Assembly (NCBI GenBank): GCA_012932295.1
Contig: JAAONU010000003.1
Span: 33,404,361-33,468,360 of the forward strand
Direction: 5' to 3'
Length of the DNA stretch: 64,000 bases
DNA from: Cyclina sinensis
Lineage: Eukaryota; Mollusca; Bivalvia; Venerida; Veneridae
Shown: one piece after another, positions 12,959-25,009 of the stretch
Numbering within the stretch: position 1 is the first letter of the stretch
Layout of the letters: each line of letters begins with the position of its first letter
Notes under the pieces: generated by a model
What the model saw: the letters and a program-made list of their open reading frames with translations, nothing else
Databases searched by the model: none
What the model was told of the DNA's origin: nothing
Position numbers and translations under genes: made by a program

Positions 12959-14734
12959 TAAAACTACACAATATGAATGTCTGGCCAATGGATATGTCTA
13001 AGAAAGAAGGAAACCCATATCTGAATAAGTCCTACTTATGATTTTGTATTCTTTGTCGGTTTCTATAACACATTTGAAATAGCCATGTTATTAACAAGCA
13101 GAGATTTCAGAATTTGTGAAACAAGTTTTTTTTAAAACTTTCTTTATAACTGTTTAATATTGTTTATTGTTTATCTTTACAAATACCTGAATTTTAAAGC
13201 TTTCTGATTTCTAAGAAGTTTGGAGCGACAGTTATTTTATGTCAATGAACTTTTTTAGAGATCATTGGCTCCATGGTTGTGAGGGGTCTGTGACTCTTTG
13301 ATAAAGTTTCTTTCCTTCAACCCCAACTAACACCTAACACATTGTCACAAAACAGCCTTTGGAGAATTCTCTCTACTTACTTTAATATGAAACAATGGAA
13401 ACCAGCGGACAATTTTTCATTAAAAACGGGGAACCTGTATTTACTAAAACTTTATACTATTATTTTATATCATTTAGGATTTCTCATGTTAATTACCATC
13501 CTTTTAATATGTGTTCAATGCACTGAAAATCTTAAGAAACTATCGTATTTAAAAATGTAATAAGAACCTGCGTTATAGCAGAATTCTTAAAGTGTCACAA
13601 GTGAATAATTTCTAACAGTCAGATTTTGTAACTTATATAATAGTAACTAGATATACAAAACAACTCATTAATATCTTACTTCTTGCTAGATGATTTAAGG
13701 ATGAATATACGTGTTGTTTTCATATCTGAGAATATTTTATTCACCACGGAATGGAAAGGTTACCATGGCTTCTAAATAAATTTGTTACTTAGTCAAAGGA
13801 TAGAAATGTTTTAGATTGTGACAGTTGGCGTATCTGTTGATAGTCGGAAAAACGAAAGGCTTTGAAATATGATGTAGATGACAAGTGAATTCAGCAAATA
13901 CAAAAATAGTTCATATTCATTTTATGTGGTAGCAATACAAAAGAGTGGTAACCTTTTCATTCATAGTGAGTTTATATTGTACTCATAAAGACACTTCCTT
14001 CTTATAGTCCACTCTAAATATTTTATTTGAACATAATGCCATCGAATAAGAATAATCTGAAATTATTAAGATAATAAATAAATGTGCTTAGATGATAGTT
14101 TACCCATTTTGACAGATTTGTAAATTCGGGGACGTATTGCTATTTGTATCAGCCGTAGTTTAATTAAATCCAGTTTTAGCTTTAAGACAAAATCTGTTTA
14201 ACCAGTCTGCCATCTCTGAATATAAGCTTAAAAATCATTTTCTCATTAGTAACATTTTATAATGAATCAATAAATATTGATTTTTAAAGATCTCAGACTT
14301 AAAGTTCCTAATTTAGTTTCTAGATTAATTGTGATCCTTTTATGGCTGAAAACTAGTTCTTACTGGTTATTACAAGGCTGACAGACAAATAACATTTTAT
14401 TTTTAATCTAAGTGGATATGGCAATTGTTTCCCAACTTTTTAATAACAGTAGGAGTGCATCAAGGAATTTGATGAATAAAATTATAAAACATACAAAGGC
14501 TGGATTGCTTATATTGCTGTTCGATTTTCTGTTTCATTGCAACACTAACTATAGTAAACGGTGGTTTGACATCTTTAATCTTGTTGATAAGATATTTGTT
14601 AAAATTCAATAAGTAATGGTTTTGATGCAAAAACGCCATATGTCATGCCATGCTGAAAGGACATTATTAGCTGCAGAGAAACTGCTTATGTTGTTGCACG
14701 GCAATTATATTTAGGAAATTGATTTTAAGTTTGA

Positions 14735-14845
14735 GTGATCTACCGTCAAATATAGCACGGTGTCGAGTTCAGATGCGTAGTAATTTAAGCACGAAGGCCA
14801 TAAGCATCTGAACGAGAAACCGTGCTCTATTCGACAGTAGATCAC
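14735..14845. mobile_element. Small hairpin (MITE-like) element
   Basis: A 111-bp inverted repeat. The left arm 14735-14776 starts GTGATCTACCGTCAAATATAG and ends GTTCAGATGC. The right arm 14804-14845 starts GCATCTGAACGAGAAACCGT and ends GTAGATCAC. Arms pair along about 42 bp with a few mismatches around a 27-base loop. No coding capacity. It could be a miniature inverted-repeat element or a transcribed hairpin. Confidence 0.7.
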
Positions 14846-15178
14846 GACAACTTTAAAATCTACTTCCATTCTAACACATACGTATAGTTAAAAGGTGCAC
14901 AATTATGTGCACCGCTTATCATGTCATTTTTATGGCTATTGTCCCTGTCAGACTAGATTTTATTTCGTTTACCCAGTTGTTCATTTCCCTCGTGAAAATG
15001 AAAACAACAAGGTCATTTTTAGTTTATCAGTTAAGAATTTAAATATCTGTAGTTTTATCATAGATGATCATTTAAGAACATAATTTAGTCCTAGACAAAA
15101 TTTCACGTACAAAATATATATTTTTTTTTAATTAACGGTTTACAATGACAAATTAGAACAGTCGAAAGTGGTTTGCAG

Positions 15179-15218
15179 TGACGTCAGCGGGCGCGCATTT
15201 GTATTGAGCGTTATATAA
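15179..15218 (+). promoter_or_regulatory. CRE palindrome followed by TATA-like box
   Basis: A perfect cAMP-response-element palindrome TGACGTCA (15179-15186) is followed by a short GC-rich patch (GCGGGCGCGC) and then TATATAA at 15212-15218, in otherwise AT-rich DNA. The spacing would suit a CREB-driven core promoter firing rightward. No coding exon is recognised downstream, so this is a candidate only. Confidence 0.35.
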
Positions 15219-16396
15219 CGAATATGTTAAATCACGGTCAATTCCTTCTTTGCTTATTGTCGGCGAATTTTGGATAGTGTTAGAATGTTGTTTTAACAAA
15301 TAAAAAATGCTACTAAATTACATTCTGTTAATCAAAATATGCATCATCTACTTTTCGGTATAGTATTTTCTTCTTTTCCCTATATGTTCACTTATAGACC
15401 ATGATAATAAACGATAATATATTTACTGATATTTTGATTATTCTATTTTCGACGTGTTCTTGTTAAAATAAGCAGACTGGTTCTATTTATATTGCAAAAC
15501 ACTAGGCAGACTGAGCCCAAAAAAAGCTTGCTTGACTTTTCCATTGTCTGGATTTGAAATTCCAGAAAAGCTCTGTTTAAATTGCCACATGAAGTACGTT
15601 TAACTAGTTTGTTTGTGTTTATGTCCAAATATTTAATTGTTAATGGGTAAGAAACAATAAATGAAATACTAGCATAATTTGTTTGTTAAGCTTTGTTTAC
15701 ATTGTCTAATGATAAAATTGCGTGTGCATACATGGTTTTTGTTTCTGTCCAAATATTAAAAGTTTTTGTTAAATTGTAACTCAGGAAAATAGGCTAGATT
15801 TTTGCTATATTTTTGATAAGGCGCTTTTCTTAACTGATTGATTAAAAATGGGAGCAATCTAATATAATTCAGGCTTAATTATCGTGATGCGATATATAGA
15901 GATTTTGCCATATTTTCTAAAAAACAGTCCATTAATTTTGTGAACATGGCTCTGTAGGTCAGACATTAACAATTTGAGCATTGACATTATGTGGTCTAGT
16001 ATTTCAATTAGCTGCGCTGTATTTTTTCTCTTTTTATTGTACAAGATGTCTGGTTCCTACCTTTAGAAGTATAGAGGCAATTATATAACCCTCCATTATA
16101 GAAATGAGAGACAACAGTGCAGAGTAATTACTGTAAGTGTTCAAGTTACATGACTAAGCTTGACTAGCCTTTCTAATTGACCTTATATAACTAACAATCA
16201 GGGTTTTTAATTTATTTACTTATTTTTTTGCAGCCGTTCATTACTTATATTGAACATCATTACAAGCAACCTAAATTAGAAAAAATAAAAGCATCTATTT
16301 TTATATGACATTAGCATGTCCTTTTTTATATATATGTAAGGTGTCTTTCAGAAGTTCATCTCGGTGACAAGTGGTTGTGGTCATGATTAGTAAATA

Positions 16397-16498
16397 TGTG
16401 TAACCTTACGCTAGGCAAGGCTTCTGAAAATGTGTAACCTTACGCTAGGCAAGGCTTCTGAAAATGTGTAACCTTACGCTAGGCAAGGCTTCTGAAAA
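16397..16498. repeat. 34-bp tandem repeat, three copies
   Basis: TGTGTAACCTTACGCTAGGC plus AAGGCTTCTGAAAA begins at 16397, 16431 and 16465. The copies are identical or nearly so, indicating recent duplication. Confidence 0.9.
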
Positions 16499-17437
16499 TA
16501 AATGTCACTATCTTTCGGATGATTTACATCTATGTGTATCCAACGACTGCCGAGAAGACATGAGTAACGGAAAAAATGATAAAAAAGCCAATGGCTTTGA
16601 ACACGAAATGTTGAATTAACGATAATATGTTCTCAGATTCTAGGTGATAATGTCTTATCAAGTACTGTAAAATCTACTCAAATAGAGCGACTTTTGCAAT
16701 ATGTTATCAAATTTTCCTGATGAAAACTATACTTAAGCAAACCTTCGGTCTTTCCAACAAACTGTCCTATTTCCAGCACCAAAGTGCCAAATGCTTTGTA
16801 AATTTGTACCACTAGGCTCATTACTAAAAAGTACTCTTTCCACATTTTGCTACACAGGGCTTTAATCAAATTTTAAGGTGATCTGAGAAGTCAGTCAATC
16901 GCTCTGTACTTGCACGCACCGTGTCCTTGGACATGACTGCAAATTTTTATTTGAAAGAACCATATGTCAAGGATGTTTTTTCTGTACATGTACATAAATG
17001 CAATGTTACTTGTAACAAAATGTGGGAATTAGGTTGCCAGTAGATAATGCTCAACAATATTAAAAAGCAAATCAATATGAATCTTTTTTTAAGATCATCT
17101 ACTTCGTCTGTCTCAAGTTCCTAAGCTATATACGGCATTGTTTCTCATCTTAGGAAAACAATAACAGAATATATCGAGATTCTTTTGTTATTGTATAACA
17201 CGCAGCTGCAGGAAAATAAATCATAAAATTAATTTAAAAAGAGGGGTTTATACCGTCTAGTACAAAGCAAAGCATAAATGCTCTTCTAACAAACAGATAT
17301 TCAAAAACAAGTAATCTTACTGTATACATGTTCACGCAGGAACCTGCTTTGACATTAATAAACTTTAAAAAATACTGTATCAGTATAATAAAATACAATG
17401 ACTGAAAGAAAGTTACTTCCGTCATTCACACGCAGGT

Positions 17438-17485
17438 ACACACACACGCGCGCGCGCGCGCACACACGCACACGCACGCACGCAC
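17438..17485. repeat. CA/CG dinucleotide microsatellite
   Basis: An alternating purine-pyrimidine run (ACACAC, then CGCGCG, then CACACG and CACG units). Such runs readily adopt Z-DNA. Confidence 0.9.
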
Positions 17486-19006
17486 TGCAAGTTCAAACGA
17501 AACGAATGTACAGATGGTTTTAGCTCTTCCAATTATCAGAAGGAATACTTCAGGGCAGCATACGTTGGCCTAGCTATAAAAAATAATTAAGAATAGTTAC
17601 CTTGCTTTCTCGCGATACATGCTGTTTTGTGAAATGCTTTGAAATACCAAGAAACAAGCTTTTCAGTAACAACCTTCATTTACTTATATATTCATTCGAT
17701 GGGTACGAACTGAGTTTCACAAAATCTAAGTGAGAAAAATAAAGAAGACAGAACAGGTAAATTTGAGTGGTTTTTGTGAAAATTTCAGAACTATGTATTA
17801 ATTGTTTGCGTAAGTATTGTCATAACAGTTTGCCCTTCGTGGGAGATGTCTTAATTTCTATTAGCAGCAAATAGACATTCCCGAAGAAGAAGAAAGAATG
17901 GCAAAACGCAAAGTTTCATGGACAAAATATAGCAATCGGTATGCGGACAGCACTGATATGTGAGCAGCTTTTGTCAATGAAACTAAAACACTGTGTACCA
18001 GCTATCGATAATTAATAAGTGAAATGTCCAACATAGCTATATATGCACCTGTAAAGACCATGCAATGAAATCCGTCATAGATAAATATACACTAGTAAAT
18101 AATTGAATGTCCACATGTGGAGTCTTTTTAGATAACTTTTATTGTCGCAAGTAGTCAACAAAAAACAATATTGCTCAATATTGTACAAAACAAAACAATT
18201 ATTAATGAATATAATAAGTACAAAACAGAATATTTTATCAATAAATATAAGTAAGTACAATATATAATTATGTGAATGTCATTAAATGAAAGTGATAAAT
18301 GTAATGAGAAGTATATTTTTTATAATCTTCAGTTCTTTGGCTCTTCTTCTTGTCAGCCTCGTTTTCATTTTCCGTTTGCATCCTTTAGTTCATGCTTTAA
18401 ACAAATTTACCTTCTTCAGAATAAAAAAATGACCATTCTCACCGAATCGTTTTCAGTAAAAACAGATTAAAATTAGTAAGTTGTTCGTTATGTTGATAAC
18501 AGTATTATAAGCTAACAAGGACTTAATGTATATTCATGGCACCAAGGGATCGGCAGCACAGTCATTATTTAGTTAAAGGTAAGCAATTAGATTTTGCTTT
18601 CTTAAAAAATAAAGGATTTTTAACAGAATTTTCATATGTACTACAAAAAAGAATTACATTTTATCCTGATTTTCCTTGAATAAGAGATGTAGAATATCTC
18701 AAGGAAACTCGATGTAACTGAAGGACACAAAACCTGCTGTTAGACCATGGCTGATTGCATACCCATTCCTCTTCTGCATGACTGCTGTGTCTATCTGAAA
18801 CATACACTATTGTTGAAAAAAAAGAAAACTGTCGTTCATTAAAATGTACATCAAAGTTCCATCGTGGACCACATATGGTTCAACAACTTGCACTAGAAAA
18901 CCGCTGCTTCAGAAAACCGCTGAAATGTATGAAACTGACACAACACTTTCCAAATTTTCCAGCCAAGAATAGTACGCGTTATCTTGTCGCTTCTTTTTCC
19001 GTGAAT

Positions 19007-20182
19007 TTACAGATAAGTTGTAGAAATGCTTGCCGACACAGGCCACGCCGTCTTCTCTGATATCACATTTCGATTAAAAGTAAACGTCGGGGACTGCAAG
19101 GTCGCTCGATGGCAGTTTTCAGTCGGCATAACACCGACGTGGTTTTTCTTGCCAAAGTTTGAGGCCGTCGTAATGGCATACGTATGACTACGATAGCATT
19201 TCATATTAGTCATGCAGAAAACTTCTCGACAACCGCGTCGGAAATTTGAGTTATAGAGCATATAAATAAAAGGTTTCATCACTACAGTTAAAAACAGAAG
19301 AAGGAAAGTGCAGAAGAAAACCGCCGGGTGAACGTACTCCAGAGGTATAAATGTAAAACACAACTGGACAATACAATGCGGGCTGAAGCCTAAAAATGTC
19401 AAAGCAGTAACAATTATCAACATTTTCACCATTTTCACTTTATTTCTTGCCACCGGATTCGTCGTCCGTCGAATCCGACGATGATTGACGCCGGTTGTCC
19501 ACACAAATCTGAATATCCGTGAATAAACGATAATCACAAAAATTATCGGAAGAACATACGTTAATGTAACAAATATTGATCCGTATATTACGCTCCCTAG
19601 ATTTTTATTTGGTATCAAAGGTGGACAGATTAGTCTTTCTGAATTCTGGAAATACATCGTTTCGTAGAAATATATAGAAGGCACACAGCAAAGGAAAGAT
19701 AGTATCCAGCACCCCGATATTAAGTGTTTCGCCGTCCCACGGGTTATTTTAAAACTCAAAGGATATATTATTGTGTAAAACCTGTCTATTGAAATGGTTA
19801 CAAGCACCAAAACCGTCGTCGTCGGGGCGAATGTTTGCAGAAACCTCACCAGCCGGCACATTACCGAGCCGAGCACCCATTTATTCGCAATAATTCTCGT
19901 TAGTACGAAAGGCACACAAAACAAGGTCAGGAGAAGGTCAGAAAATGCCATGGAAACCACAAAGTAGTTCGTCGTTGACTGAACCCGACGGCTCCGGTAG
20001 ATCACGACGAAAACTAAGACATTTGTGAGCACACTTGTCACCCAGACGATAATAAATAAAATACTCTCTATAACAATTCTGTACACGGGTTGTGCATCAC
20101 TAAATTCCGCGTCATTCCTTCTGGTGTCCTCACCTGGTAATGTGATTAACATTGATATAGTGGAGTTGAAAGTGGTCGTCAT
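19007..20182 (-). CDS. GPR19: GPR19-like class A G-protein-coupled receptor
   Basis: An intronless coding exon of 391 residues. Seven hydrophobic segments lie near residues 37-62, 72-95, 107-133, 152-172, 198-222, 251-275 and 285-309. Other marks are one N-terminal glycosylation site (N6-S-T), paired Cys109 and Cys186 for the extracellular disulphide, MAFSD in TM2, and DRF in place of DRY at 133-135 followed by YTIIYPLSFK. TM6 has FSPH instead of CWxP and TM7 has KPFIY instead of NPxxY; the KPxxY form is also seen in vertebrate GPR19. The strongest evidence is the cytoplasmic tail. FCMTNMKCYRSHTYAITT and a C-terminal EKTAWP resemble the vertebrate GPR19 tail, which generic GPCRs do not share. 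Vertebrate GPR19 also has a single coding exon. Ligand and G-protein coupling cannot be read here. Loss of Trp in TM6 is a lineage difference worth noting. Confidence 0.92.
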   Translation of the reverse strand: MTTTFNSTISMLITLPGEDTRRNDAEFSDAQPVYRIVIESILFIIVWVTSVLTNVLVFVVIYRSRRVQSTTNYFVVSMAFSDLLLTLFCVPFVLTRIIANKWVLGSVMCRLVRFLQTFAPTTTVLVLVTISIDRFYTIIYPLSFKITRGTAKHLISGCWILSFLCCVPSIYFYETMYFQNSERLICPPLIPNKNLGSVIYGSIFVTLTYVLPIIFVIIVYSRIFRFVWTTGVNHRRIRRTTNPVARNKVKMVKMLIIVTALTFLGFSPHCIVQLCFTFIPLEYVHPAVFFCTFLLLFLTVVMKPFIYMLYNSNFRRGCREVFCMTNMKCYRSHTYAITTASNFGKKNHVGVMPTENCHRATLQSPTFTFNRNVISEKTAWPVSASISTTYL

Positions 20183-20204
20183 TCTGCGTTGACTTTAAAA
20201 ACCT
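20183..20204 (-). other. GPR19 5' UTR end with probable splice acceptor
   Basis: On the minus strand ATATTTCCAG ends at 20203, 20 bases upstream of the GPR19 start codon, and is followed by GTTTTTAAAGTCAACGCAGA and then ATG. A pyrimidine-ended AG here suggests an upstream non-coding exon, as in many single-coding-exon GPCR genes. The donor is not identified. Confidence 0.5.
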
Positions 20205-21243
20205 GGAAATATAAATCAAATCTGTGCCCAAAAAAAAGCAAAAGACAAAAAATAGCTTTATTTTGTATATTAAATAATTTTCAAAAGAGAACGAGGACTG
20301 AATTCATAGGCAAGTTAATATTGACTGATTAACTGGTAGACATTATACATTGAGGTAGGGCCTTGAACTGTTAAAAGCTTTGCTTCAAAGGATCGGTTTT
20401 CAAAATATTTCAATCTTTCTTTGGTTTAAAGGAAAACCTCAAACTTGTTCATGCTATGACTAGTGTGTTGTTGTTGTTTTGTGAGTAAAGATTTTCTTCT
20501 TGAATCTGATCCTCCAGAAACGTTTTTTTTTTCACCCTTAAATGGAACGAAAAGTTAATTCTACTCTCACATCCACACCGTTGACTTCAGTCATTAAATG
20601 TCAGCCTTTCTTATGACTGAACACACGTATGTCATTAAAAGTAAAAGCATTTCGCCGCATGGTTTTCAGTCAGTAATTTGATTGAATCAGAAACCAATTT
20701 ATTTTAAATCAACTGATATACCTTGAACAGACCTAAAACCCGCCATCTGGCGGAATGTGGATCACTTGAAGATAAGGCGATCGATAGCGTTGCTACAGAA
20801 ACACACAAGACCAAAGAGAATTTTCGTCAAAAGCTTGCTTTCATTTTAATTTTTTTCCGGCTTATTTTAGAACCCACTGTGCAATTTAAGAATCAAAGTT
20901 TTATAGTGACTGTTTTAAGTCAAGTAAAAAAATCTCTTTGTATATGTTCGAATATACGTAAATGAGTAATGTCAGTATCTAATGCTAAATTTACCCTATC
21001 ATTAAAAAGACCGGAATTGTAAAATTACTTGTTTGTTTCGTACAAACTCAATAAAAAATGTACTGTTACCTAAAACACATCTAAATTCGGTCCTATTTTC
21101 TACATACCAGTTATATTTAAATCTATTAGTTGACTCTTCATCACTTTCATCACTTTATATTATTGAACCATATTTAGTAGTCTTTGACCATTGTATATAG
21201 TTGCTGATAATGCCCAAATGACGTGGGACTCATGTCAGTTTGT
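20205..21243. other. Upstream region of GPR19, no exon recognised
   Basis: AT-rich. It should contain the GPR19 promoter and any non-coding first exon if the acceptor at 20203 is used, but no clear TATA, initiator or donor stands out. Confidence 0.4.
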
Positions 21244-21675
21244 ATATAAACTATCTGAAACTTTCTGATTAATGCAGATAAACTATCTGAAACTATCTGA
21301 TTAATGCAGATAAACTATTTGAAACTATCTGATTAATGCATATAAACTATATGATAAATGCAAATAAACTATCTGAAACTATCTGATTAATGCATATAAA
21401 CTATATGATAAATGCAAATAAACTATCTGAAACTATCTGATTAATGCAGATAAACTATATGATTAATGCATATAAACTATCTGAAACTATCTGGTTAATG
21501 CAGACAAACTATATGATTAATGCATATAAACTATCTGAAACTATCTGGTTAATGCAGACAAACTATATGATTAATGCATATAAACTATCTGAAACTATCT
21601 GGTTAATGCAGATAAACTATATGATTAATGCATATAAACTATCTGAAACTATCTGGTTAATGCAGATAAACAACG
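21244..21675. repeat. Minisatellite with 54-bp composite unit
   Basis: Built from AAACTATCTGAAACTATCTG plus GTTAATGCAGAT and AAACTATATGATTAATGCAT. The left part has shorter units of about 32-54 bp. The right part (21440-21675) has four highly similar 54-bp units. Because 54 is divisible by three, it yields an 18-residue repeated reading frame, which is an arithmetic by-product and not a gene. Confidence 0.9.
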
Positions 21676-21689
21676 CATTTTTCTACTTT

Positions 21690-22185
21690 TGTTTCTTTTC
21701 TCTTGTTCTCTGACAATCGTCAAAGTACAATGTTTTCCACATACTTTCAGAGAGGGGTAACTTTTCTTTCGAGTAATCTACGGAAAATTATTGTAATCAA
21801 TGGTCTTATGGTATTAAATGGTCATTTGAACAAAAAAGTACATTGACATAAAAAAAAAATCCTTCCCTACAAATACCTGACTCTGATTTTAGTTTTCATC
21901 TTGAATATCAGCTGAAGAAGAAAAACAATCTCTGTATTAAAAATGTATCATGGCAGTGTCATCTGTCAATTTATTAAAAGGACTCACTAATCTTGTTTCT
22001 ATTTTCGTTAGCGGTTAGATTTTCTGCTACGACTTTGGAACTATGAAAGTCATGATTTTACATAACTTGACACTGTTATCTTGTTTCTGGGAGTTCTCGT
22101 GTTCAGGACTGGGTATACAATGTATAGTATAATGGTTAATTGAACAGACTGAAGTTGACAGTTTCACAAACTGAAGTCCCCCCCC

Positions 22186-22244
<59 letters not shown>

Positions 22245-23756
22245 AACCCCAACATGAAGCTGGGAAACAGCGGATACTTCCATTGGCAAGGACACAGCAC
22301 TTGAAATAGCATGTTTGAAAACAAACAAAAATGTAGGAAAACGTTTTGAAAGTTTAAAACCATTACGTGATAAATCTCTTTGTTTCTGTCTAAATTTTGT
22401 CAAAATTCTTCTCTAAATTGATCTGTGCTAAAAAACAAAGCCAATAACAGGCACAAAATAGCGGCCTTACGTCTATCACTCGAAGAATTATTTAATAGAA
22501 TTTGATAGCGATTTGAAATAAAGAACTCTACTGAAGACAAAACACTGACTGTATTATGATTGGTAGACAAGCACGTTTTTCTAAATATTTAGTCTGTAAA
22601 TGGATATGTTTTTGAGGACGAAAAATAACCTTATGCATTTTTTCATGGAAAGAGAAATTGTTGAGATTGGGATTACAAACCGTAGCGCAATTACACGGCT
22701 AAACCTTTATCTATAGAACAGAACTTGGTCATCTTTGTTTGATAAGTTCGAAAGATTTTAGGCAGGAAAATCGTAGTTAAGCAATTCTTTCATTAAAAAC
22801 TTTTTTCTTAAATGTTAAACGTGTTATTTGGTACATAATTATCAATGCTACTTCTGCAGAGAACACAAATTAACGCTGAGTTGAAATTTTAGCTGAAGAC
22901 TGTACATTACACACCCTACTTGAGTTACCATGGAATCTGCCTATTAGCTAATAAGGAGGCGTTCTATTTTAGCAGGCAACAAAGGTATGATTTTGAACAA
23001 TAACAAAATCTAAATTTTCCGACGCATTTGCTGCAAAACACCAACGTTATTATTTGCTATCATAATGATTTTAAATAGAGTGCACAGTGAGATTGACGGC
23101 AAAAGCAGACAAAGAATCATTCGTATTTTGTTCGTACGTACAAGCTTGGAAGATTATATAACGAATTCAATGTTTAAGTTCTGTAGCACTTTGGTCGTAG
23201 GATCTATGTCATTCTGAATAATTGCATAATAAAATTTCTTTTTTTTTCGGGGGCTGGGGCGGACTTAAGAAATAACACGTGTTTGCATGTACTCAAAATT
23301 CAAAATTTAAGACTATCTGTTTAGGAAAGGAACACACGTGCAGGGGCAGTGCTCAAGGGGCTACACTTCCAATCCAGAGATCACTGGTGCGAGGCCCACC
23401 ATGGGTTGGATTCTCCAGTTAGTCTTTCGATACCAGTACTCGTTTGAATCCAGGAAGCCGTCATCCAGCGAGATTAATACAATAAAAGATGTGCCTTTAA
23501 CAAGTTTAAATCAACATGCACATTTGTCGAAATCATTGGGTTTTTAATACTTAAGCCATAATAAGAATTCTATACTAAGAATTCTACTCGTGTCATGTAA
23601 AACACGGACAGGTCAAGAAATAGCTTCGTTCTATTTAACACACACACGCGCGCGCACGAAATTTATAATTTGCACGCCATTCTCTGAAATCTGAATTCAC
23701 CTATAACTTCATATTAATTACCAGAATTTATCACGCACCTTATGTTTTATAAACAT
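21690..23756. other. Intergenic AT-rich DNA
   Basis: No gene recognised. It contains a C/A homopolymer (annotated) and a short CA/CG microsatellite near 23640-23658. A tRNA-like patch around 23340-23410 is too weak to call. Confidence 0.45.
22178..22243. repeat. C9-A57 homopolymer tract
   Basis: Nine C followed directly by 57 uninterrupted A. It could be the tail of a retroposed copy, but no retrogene or SINE body is recognised to its left. Length in an assembly is unreliable for such runs. Confidence 0.85.
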
Positions 23757-25006
23757 ATCTCTCCCTTAGATAATTTTTGGTCGTCTCTCCCTTAGATAAT
23801 TCTTGGTCGTCACTTATTTAGAAAATTTTTGGTCAACTCTCCCTTAGATAATTCTTGGTCGTCTGTCCTTTAGATATTCTTGGTCGTCTCTCCCTTAGAT
23901 AATTCTTGGTCGTCTGTCCTTTAGATATTCTTGGTCGTCTGTCCCTTAGATAATTCTTGGTCGTCTGTCCCTTAGATATTCTTGAGATAATTCTTGGGCG
24001 TCTCTTACTTGGATAATACTTGGTCGTCTCTCCCTTAGAAAATTCTTGGTCGTCTCTCCCTTAGATAATTCTTGGTCATCTCTCCCTTAGATAATTCTTG
24101 GTCATCTCTCCCTTAGATAATTCTTGGTTGTCTCTCCCTTAGAAAATTCTTGGTCGTCTCTCCCTTAGATAATTCTTGGTCGTCTCTCCCTTAGATAATT
24201 CTTGATTGTTTCTCCCTTAGATAATTCTTGGTCGCCTATCCCTTGGATAATTCTTGGTCGTCTCTCCCTTAGATTATTCTTGGTCGTCTCTCCCTTAGAT
24301 AATTCTTGATCGTCTCTCCCTTAGATAATTCTTGGTCGTCTCTCCCTTAGATATTCTTGAGATAATTCTTGGGTGTCTCTTACTTGGATAATACTTGGTC
24401 GTCTCTCCCTTAGAAAATTCTTGGTCGTCTCTCCCTTAGATAATTCTTGATCATCTCTCCCTTAGATAATTCTTGGTCATCTCTCCCTTAGATAATTCTT
24501 GGTTGTCTCTCCCTTAGAAAATTCTTGGTCGTCTCTCCCTTAGATAATTCTTGGTCGTCTCTCCCTTAGATAATTCTTGATTGTCTCTCCCTTAGATAAT
24601 TCTTGGTCGCCTATCCCTTGGATAATTCTTGGTCGTCTCTCCCTTAGATTATTCTTGGTCGTCTCTCCCTTAGATAATTCTTGATCGTTTCTCATTTAGA
24701 TAATTCTTGGTCGTCTATCCCTTGGATAATTCTTGGTCGTCTCTCCCTTAGATTCTTATTAGTCGTCTCTCCCTTAGATTATTATTGGTCGTCTCTCCCT
24801 TAGATAATTCTTGGTCGTCTCTCCCTTAGATAATTCTTGATCGTCTCTCCCTTAGATAATTCTTGATCGTCTCTACCTTAGATAATTCTTGATCGTCTCT
24901 CCCTTAGATAATTCTTGGTCGTCTCTTCCTTAGATAATTCTTGGTCGTCTCTCCCTTAGATAATTCTTGGTCTTCTCTCCCTTAGATAATTCTTTGTCTC
25001 AGTTAT
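23757..25006. repeat. 24-bp minisatellite with higher-order structure
   Basis: About 50 units of TCTCCCTTAGATAATTCTTG plus GTCG. A variant junction, TAGATATTCTTGAGATAATT followed by CTTGGG and a CTTACTTGGATAATAC unit, occurs at about 23975 and again 375 bp later. The variant units after it follow the same order (AGAAAATT, GGTCAT, GGTTGT, AGAAAATT, GATTGT, GGTCGCCTATCC). A 375-bp block was therefore duplicated as a whole. Confidence 0.93.
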
Positions 25007-25009
25007 GCA

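Larger units (their letters stand above)
15219..18990. other. Intergenic AT-rich DNA downstream of GPR19
   Basis: No protein-coding exon recognised; only short tandem repeats (annotated separately). A TTTTATTG at about 18137 gives AATAAA on the minus strand, some 0.87 kb past the GPR19 stop. It is one possible polyadenylation signal for that gene. Confidence 0.4.

Noticed and set aside
21444..21713. 89-codon repetitive frame (MINAYKLSETIWL units)
   Set aside because: By-product of a 54-bp minisatellite; no start context or conserved domain.
23757..25006. CRISPR-like array of regular repeats
   Set aside because: Units are contiguous with no unique spacers and the context is eukaryotic; it is a minisatellite.
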